Source: JAGQZY01 sp964588335
GTDB lineage: Bacteria > Bdellovibrionota > Bdellovibrionia > Bdellovibrionales > JAGQZY01
Reading direction: 5' to 3'
Assembly: GCA_964588335.1 (NCBI GenBank)
Contig: CAZPOV010000013.1
Coordinates: 1-64,000, forward strand
Length of the DNA: 64,000 nucleotides
Part shown: positions 60,603 through 64,000 of the stretch, piece by piece
Numbering within the stretch: position 1 is the stretch's first letter
Layout: every line of letters begins with the position of its first letter
The notes under the pieces: model-generated
What the model was told of the DNA's origin: nothing
Databases searched by the model: none
The model's input: only the letters and a program-made list of their open reading frames with translations
Program-made: the position numbers and the translations under genes

Positions 60603-61589
60603 TTGAACAAGATCAGGAATAACCATGACGTGCTAATTTCCTCGGACTATCGATCCTCTTATCCTTTTTCTGACGGTCACATTGAAACTGTGATCCCCTA
60701 CTTTCTTCGCTCTGTTGAGGTTCCAACCTTTAGCCGCGAACGTATCGGCACCGAGGACAATGATTTTCTCGATTTGGACTGGCTCCGCCAGGGGTCCGAG
60801 AGGCTTGTGGTTTTATCCCATGGTCTTGAGGGTTGTTCGCAGTCTAAGTACATGATGGGAATGGCCCATGCCCTGTTTGCCCAAGGTTTTGATGTGCTCG
60901 CCTGGAACAACCGTGGTTGCAGTGGTGAGTCCAACCGCCTGCTGCGCATGTATCACTCGGGGGCCTCATTTGATTTGCGAACGGTTTTAAACCATGTTTT
61001 TGAAACCCATGCCTATAAAAAAATTGATTTGGTCGGTTTTAGTATGGGCGGCAATATCACTCTAAAGTATTTGGGCGAGGAAGGGGCGCAGGTCGACAGT
61101 CGTATTCATCGGGCGGTGGCCATCTCAACACCCACAGCCTTGCAAGACTGTGCGGAATCCCTTTCCAGTGGAATCAGTTCTCTTTACACACGGCACTTTA
61201 TTTTACGCATGGTACGCAAACTTAAGATTAAAAAACAACAGTTCCCGGATTTTAATCCCGATCTTTTTAAACTGGCCCAACTTTCAAACTTTAAAGACTT
61301 CGACGATAAAATCACGGCTCCCATGAATGGCTTTAAAGATGCTCAAGATTACTGGCAACAGGCGAGCAGTTTGCAGTTTCTACCTCATATCAAGGTAAAG
61401 ACACTTATCATCAACGCCAAAAACGATCCTTTTCTTAAAGGCAAGTGCTATCCCATTGATGAAGTCAGTGGTCATCCCTTTGTGGATCTTGAAACCCCAG
61501 AACAGGGTGGGCATGTGGGTTTTGTTGAAGAGGGACTGTCTCGCAGTGTTTGGACCGAAAGACGCGTCCCCCATTTTTTAGAAATGTAA
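60603..61589 (+). CDS. YheT-like alpha/beta hydrolase
   Basis: The 328-residue protein matches the YheT/ABHD1 family: PFSDGHIETVIPYFLR, NDFLDLDW, LSHGLEGCSQSKYMMGMAHAL, LAWNNRGCSGESNRLLRMYHSGA, nucleophile S147 in VGFSMGGN, Asp in NAKNDPFL and His in GGHVGFVE. The triad is intact. Family members are poorly defined esterases or lipases. The start is not clear: TTG at 60603 fits the ORF, while a GTG at 60630 has AGGAA upstream. There is no signal peptide. Confidence 0.93.
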   Translation: MNKIRNNHDVLISSDYRSSYPFSDGHIETVIPYFLRSVEVPTFSRERIGTEDNDFLDLDWLRQGSERLVVLSHGLEGCSQSKYMMGMAHALFAQGFDVLAWNNRGCSGESNRLLRMYHSGASFDLRTVLNHVFETHAYKKIDLVGFSMGGNITLKYLGEEGAQVDSRIHRAVAISTPTALQDCAESLSSGISSLYTRHFILRMVRKLKIKKQQFPDFNPDLFKLAQLSNFKDFDDKITAPMNGFKDAQDYWQQASSLQFLPHIKVKTLIINAKNDPFLKGKCYPIDEVSGHPFVDLETPEQGGHVGFVEEGLSRSVWTERRVPHFLEM

Positions 61590-61622
61590 ATCTAATAAGG
61601 TTTTAAAACCCCATCGGTAAAA

Positions 61623-61910
61623 TTATTTATGTTTACCGCGATGGTGTCCTTTGCCCCGCTTACGACCGGGGTTTTCGGCGCGCATTTTCTTCATTTCAGC
61701 CTGGTGTTTTTCACGACAAGCCTTGATTTGCTCACCCTCACTGGCCTTGCTCACACAACTTTTAAAGTCATTCAAACTTGCAATGCGACGCTCAATATGA
61801 GCCGAGACCTTGGCCTTACGCTCTTCTAAAGAAGGCTTCTTGCCACCCTCACCCGCGAAGGCTGTTACACTCAATACGCTAACACTTAAAAAAACTAAAA
61901 TACTTTTCAT
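61623..61910 (-). CDS. Small basic exported protein
   Basis: The 95-residue protein has a signal peptide (VLSVTAFAGE, cleavage near residue 19). A helical middle with two Cys (FKSCVSKA, IKACREK) follows, and a strongly basic His/Gly/Lys tail (RKRGKGHHRGKHK). The helix pair loosely recalls the CpxP/Spy-like small periplasmic proteins, but the LTxxQ motif is absent. It is not recognised. It lies 12 bp downstream of the next gene on the same strand, likely in an operon. Confidence 0.7.
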   Translation of the reverse strand: MKSILVFLSVSVLSVTAFAGEGGKKPSLEERKAKVSAHIERRIASLNDFKSCVSKASEGEQIKACREKHQAEMKKMRAENPGRKRGKGHHRGKHK

Positions 61911-61921
61911 CCGTGATTCCT

Positions 61922-62671
61922 TTACTTTTTATTTTTCTTTTTTGTCTCTTTCTCTTTGGTTTTTGGTGCGTCTGCTTTTCCCATCTTGTCGTATTTAACC
62001 AGACCAACATAGTCATAGAAATCACGACCGCGTTTGTCTTTGGGAGTGGTACGCCCCTTATATTGAATGAGAGTTTTGGTGTCTTTGTCCAGCGTAAAGT
62101 AAAGAGGGCTGACCACAGCTCGAATAAACATACTGGATGGGTTCATTTTGACCGTCAGCGTCTTATCGTCCATCGCTTCCTGGGAAAATGTAAATCCAAT
62201 GGTTTCTTGACGGTGCCAGACCCCCAAATGAAACTCCACCTCTTTTCCTTTTACCAGGGCATCCCAGTTGGCTCGAATCAAATCAACGAGCTGTAAACCA
62301 ACCACAAAGTTTTTCTTCATGTCTGATGTGATGGGATAATTGTTTTTGCGGTATTTCTTTAAATTGTAGGTGATTTTATCACCTTTGACTTCAATCCAAG
62401 CCCGCTGCTTCAGTTGCTTTTGCTGCATTTCGTAGCGCACCAGTTTTCCATCTTTTTCGACCATGGTTTCTTCGGTCAAAACGTCGCCATCCATGTCTTT
62501 GTAAACAGCTCTTGAAAGAGTTTTATCGCCATCCATTTTTTGGTAGCGCTCGTAGGTGAATTTCTTTTCCTTACCCTCTTGGTCGTAAACCACACCTTTG
62601 CTCACAAGTTTTTCACTTGCTAAAGTCATCGTTGCAGCCAAAGTCATACCCAAAAAAATCAAAGCCTTCAT
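61922..62671 (-). CDS. Exported protein of unknown function
   Basis: The 249-residue protein has the ATG at 62671, with GGAAGGGACC upstream and a signal peptide (TLAATMTLASEK); the ORF could start 18 codons earlier but that part has no signal sequence. The mature protein is beta-rich with many Lys and aromatic residues (VYDQEGKEKKFTYERYQKM), somewhat like DUF3108 or LolA-type lipid-handling sandwiches. It ends in a very basic tail (KTKEKETKKKNKK). The function is unknown. Confidence 0.75.
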   Translation of the reverse strand: MKALIFLGMTLAATMTLASEKLVSKGVVYDQEGKEKKFTYERYQKMDGDKTLSRAVYKDMDGDVLTEETMVEKDGKLVRYEMQQKQLKQRAWIEVKGDKITYNLKKYRKNNYPITSDMKKNFVVGLQLVDLIRANWDALVKGKEVEFHLGVWHRQETIGFTFSQEAMDDKTLTVKMNPSSMFIRAVVSPLYFTLDKDTKTLIQYKGRTTPKDKRGRDFYDYVGLVKYDKMGKADAPKTKEKETKKKNKK

Positions 62672-62702
62672 GGTCCCTTCCTTTCTTTTTGGGAATAGTC
62701 TA

Positions 62703-64000
62703 CTACAACCACAGGCTGTGAACACCTCTTTCTTTAGCCGTCTGTTTTGCTAAATCATACCCTGCATCAACATGCCGAAACACGCCCATGGCGGGATCGG
62801 CGGTTAACACTCGTTCTAGCCTTTGGTGGGCGGCGTCAGTACCATCAGCGACAATCACTTGCCCCGCATGCAAAGAGTATCCCATTCCCACACCGCCACC
62901 ATGATGAAAACTCACCCAGGTCGCACCACAGGCGGTGTTCGAAAGTGCGTTCAAAATGGGCCAGTCTCCAACAGCATCAGATCCATCCAGCATGCTTTCG
63001 GTTTCGCGATTGGGAGACGCGACCGAACCACAGTCCAGGTGATCGCGACCAATAACAATGGGCGCTTTAACTTTGCCATCACGGACCAATTCATTGAACT
63101 TTAGTCCCGCCTTCACGCGCTCGCCATATTCAAGCCAACAGATTCTTGAGGGAAGTCCTTGAAAAGCAATTCTTTCACGCGCCATTTCAAGCCAGTTTAA
63201 AAGGTGGGTTTTTTCCGGAAACAGCTCCTTGAGTGCTGCATCCAAAGTGTAAATATCCTCTTTGTCGCCACTTAAAGCGACAAACCGAAACGGACCACTG
63301 CCTTTACAAAACAAAGGACGAATGTAAGCTGGCACAAAGCCGGGAAAGTCGAAGGCACGCTCGACACCCACGTCCTCAGCCATAGCGCGAATATTATTTC
63401 CGTAATCAAAAGTGATGGCTCCCATGTCCATCAACTTCAGCATCCCTTGGACATGATCGCCCATGGATTTTTTCGACAGTTCAACATAGTGAGACGGATT
63501 TTTTTCTCGCAATTCGGCGGCCTGTTTCAAATCGTATCCAGCTGGAATGTATCCCACCAACGGATCGTGGGCCGATGTCTGGTCAGTCAATAAATCTGGC
63601 ACATACTTCTTTGCAACCATCTGCTGCACCACTTCAGCCATATTACCCACCAAAGCCACCGACTTGGCTTCACCCTTGGCGGCGTAGTCTTTCACTTTCT
63701 TCCAAGCCTCATCCAGGTCGTAACAAACTTCATCGACATAACGTGTTTTTAGTCGCTTGTTCACTCGCTCTTCATCAACTTCTATGGCAAGCACGCAGGC
63801 GCCAGCAAAAACTCCTGCGAGAGGCTGAGCTCCACCCATTCCACCCAAACCGGCGGTGGTGATCACTCGTCCCTTCAGACTGCCACCAAAATGTTGGCGA
63901 CCCGCTTCAACGAATGTTTCATAAGTGCCCTGCACGATGCCTTGTGAGCCGATGTAAATCCACGAACCGGCTGTCATTTGCCCATACATCATCAAACCTT
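62703..64000 (-). CDS. hutU: Urocanate hydratase (5' end outside window)
   Basis: About 432 C-terminal residues are visible, compared with about 555 in the family. They include MMYGQMTAGSWIYIGSQGIV, the NAD-binding GLGGMGGAQPLAGVFAGA, LTDQTSAHDPLVGYIPAGY, GRDHLDCGSVASPNRETE and WVSFHHGGGVGMGYSLHAG. It hydrates urocanate to imidazolonepropionate in histidine breakdown, using NAD+ as an electrophile. The N-terminal 120 residues lie beyond position 64000. Other hut genes would be expected upstream; none is visible here. The gene is intact within the window. Confidence 0.97.
   Translation of the reverse strand, partial: GLMMYGQMTAGSWIYIGSQGIVQGTYETFVEAGRQHFGGSLKGRVITTAGLGGMGGAQPLAGVFAGACVLAIEVDEERVNKRLKTRYVDEVCYDLDEAWKKVKDYAAKGEAKSVALVGNMAEVVQQMVAKKYVPDLLTDQTSAHDPLVGYIPAGYDLKQAAELREKNPSHYVELSKKSMGDHVQGMLKLMDMGAITFDYGNNIRAMAEDVGVERAFDFPGFVPAYIRPLFCKGSGPFRFVALSGDKEDIYTLDAALKELFPEKTHLLNWLEMARERIAFQGLPSRICWLEYGERVKAGLKFNELVRDGKVKAPIVIGRDHLDCGSVASPNRETESMLDGSDAVGDWPILNALSNTACGATWVSFHHGGGVGMGYSLHAGQVIVADGTDAAHQRLERVLTADPAMGVFRHVDAGYDLAKQTAKERGVHSLWL

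Noticed and set aside
1..64000. tRNA, rRNA, CRISPR array, IS element or prophage
   Set aside because: I looked through the intergenic gaps for T-arm signatures, repeat-spacer patterns, transposase motifs and terminal inverted repeats and saw none. A short tRNA could still be missed by eye.

Overview
The window reads as a contiguous chromosomal segment of a Gram-negative bacterium. It has LpxD (lipid A), nine or more proteins with lipobox signal peptides, and predicted outer-membrane barrels. The gene repertoire is many secreted peptidases, many unrecognised lipoproteins, a FIST/CheY/CheX signalling locus, PilZ, a Ser/Thr kinase with an extracytoplasmic domain, a spirochaete/delta-type EF-G and a K+-type membrane pyrophosphatase. 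This fits Bdellovibrionota (Bdellovibrio-like) or a close relative. That placement is inference from gene content; no rRNA is present to confirm it. I found no tRNA, rRNA, CRISPR array, IS element, phage or integrase gene. The segment looks like ordinary vertically inherited chromosome, mixing housekeeping genes with lineage-specific envelope genes.

Layout. 1-1843: CheX-like and CheY-like genes, divergent from a FIST sensor gene. 1855-6305: M23 peptidase, two exported proteins of unknown role, a DUF2914 membrane protein and a HIT hydrolase. 6416-12600: EF-hand lipoprotein, pdxH, PilZ plus a small membrane protein, lipoproteins, an astacin-type metallopeptidase, an SDR, a Cys-rich exported protein and a SlyD-like prolyl isomerase. 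12692-15811: a permease-recQ-aat minus-strand operon. 15973-18614: fusA-dcd. 18611-24515: a large subtilase lipoprotein with four C-terminal repeats, a barrel protein, a CNNM/CBS transporter and cutA. 24741-27986: a small exported protein, a TetR regulator with a good palindromic operator candidate, an exported GNAT-like protein, pyrE and a DUF5808-like protein. 28217-31276: an E1-alpha/E1-beta dehydrogenase plus methyltransferase operon.

31475-35599 is the most unusual patch: a fibrinogen-like-domain lipoprotein converging on a two-gene operon of a second lipoprotein and a LysM-like/barrel protein. 35861-48232: Prc protease, two HAD proteins, topA, a von Willebrand A-like/membrane-anchored pair, an SGNH hydrolase and tex. 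48432-57393: lpxD, a thrombospondin-type-1 lipoprotein, a Ser/Thr kinase, a DUF2156 protein with a tiny coupled membrane protein, and hppA. 57610-64000: a membrane protein, an iron-dependent alcohol dehydrogenase with a DUF1499 protein, a lipoprotein, a YheT-like hydrolase, two small exported proteins and the 3' part of hutU.

Recurring themes are one-base stop/start overlaps (TAATG, TGATG, TAGTG) inside operons, lipoproteins without Asp at +2 (so probably outer-membrane directed), lysine-rich low-complexity tails on enzymes that touch nucleic acid and on one that does not, and animal-type adhesion modules (fibrinogen-like, TSP1) on surface lipoproteins. Start codons were moved from the longest ORF where a Shine-Dalgarno sequence or signal peptide argued for it; each case is stated.
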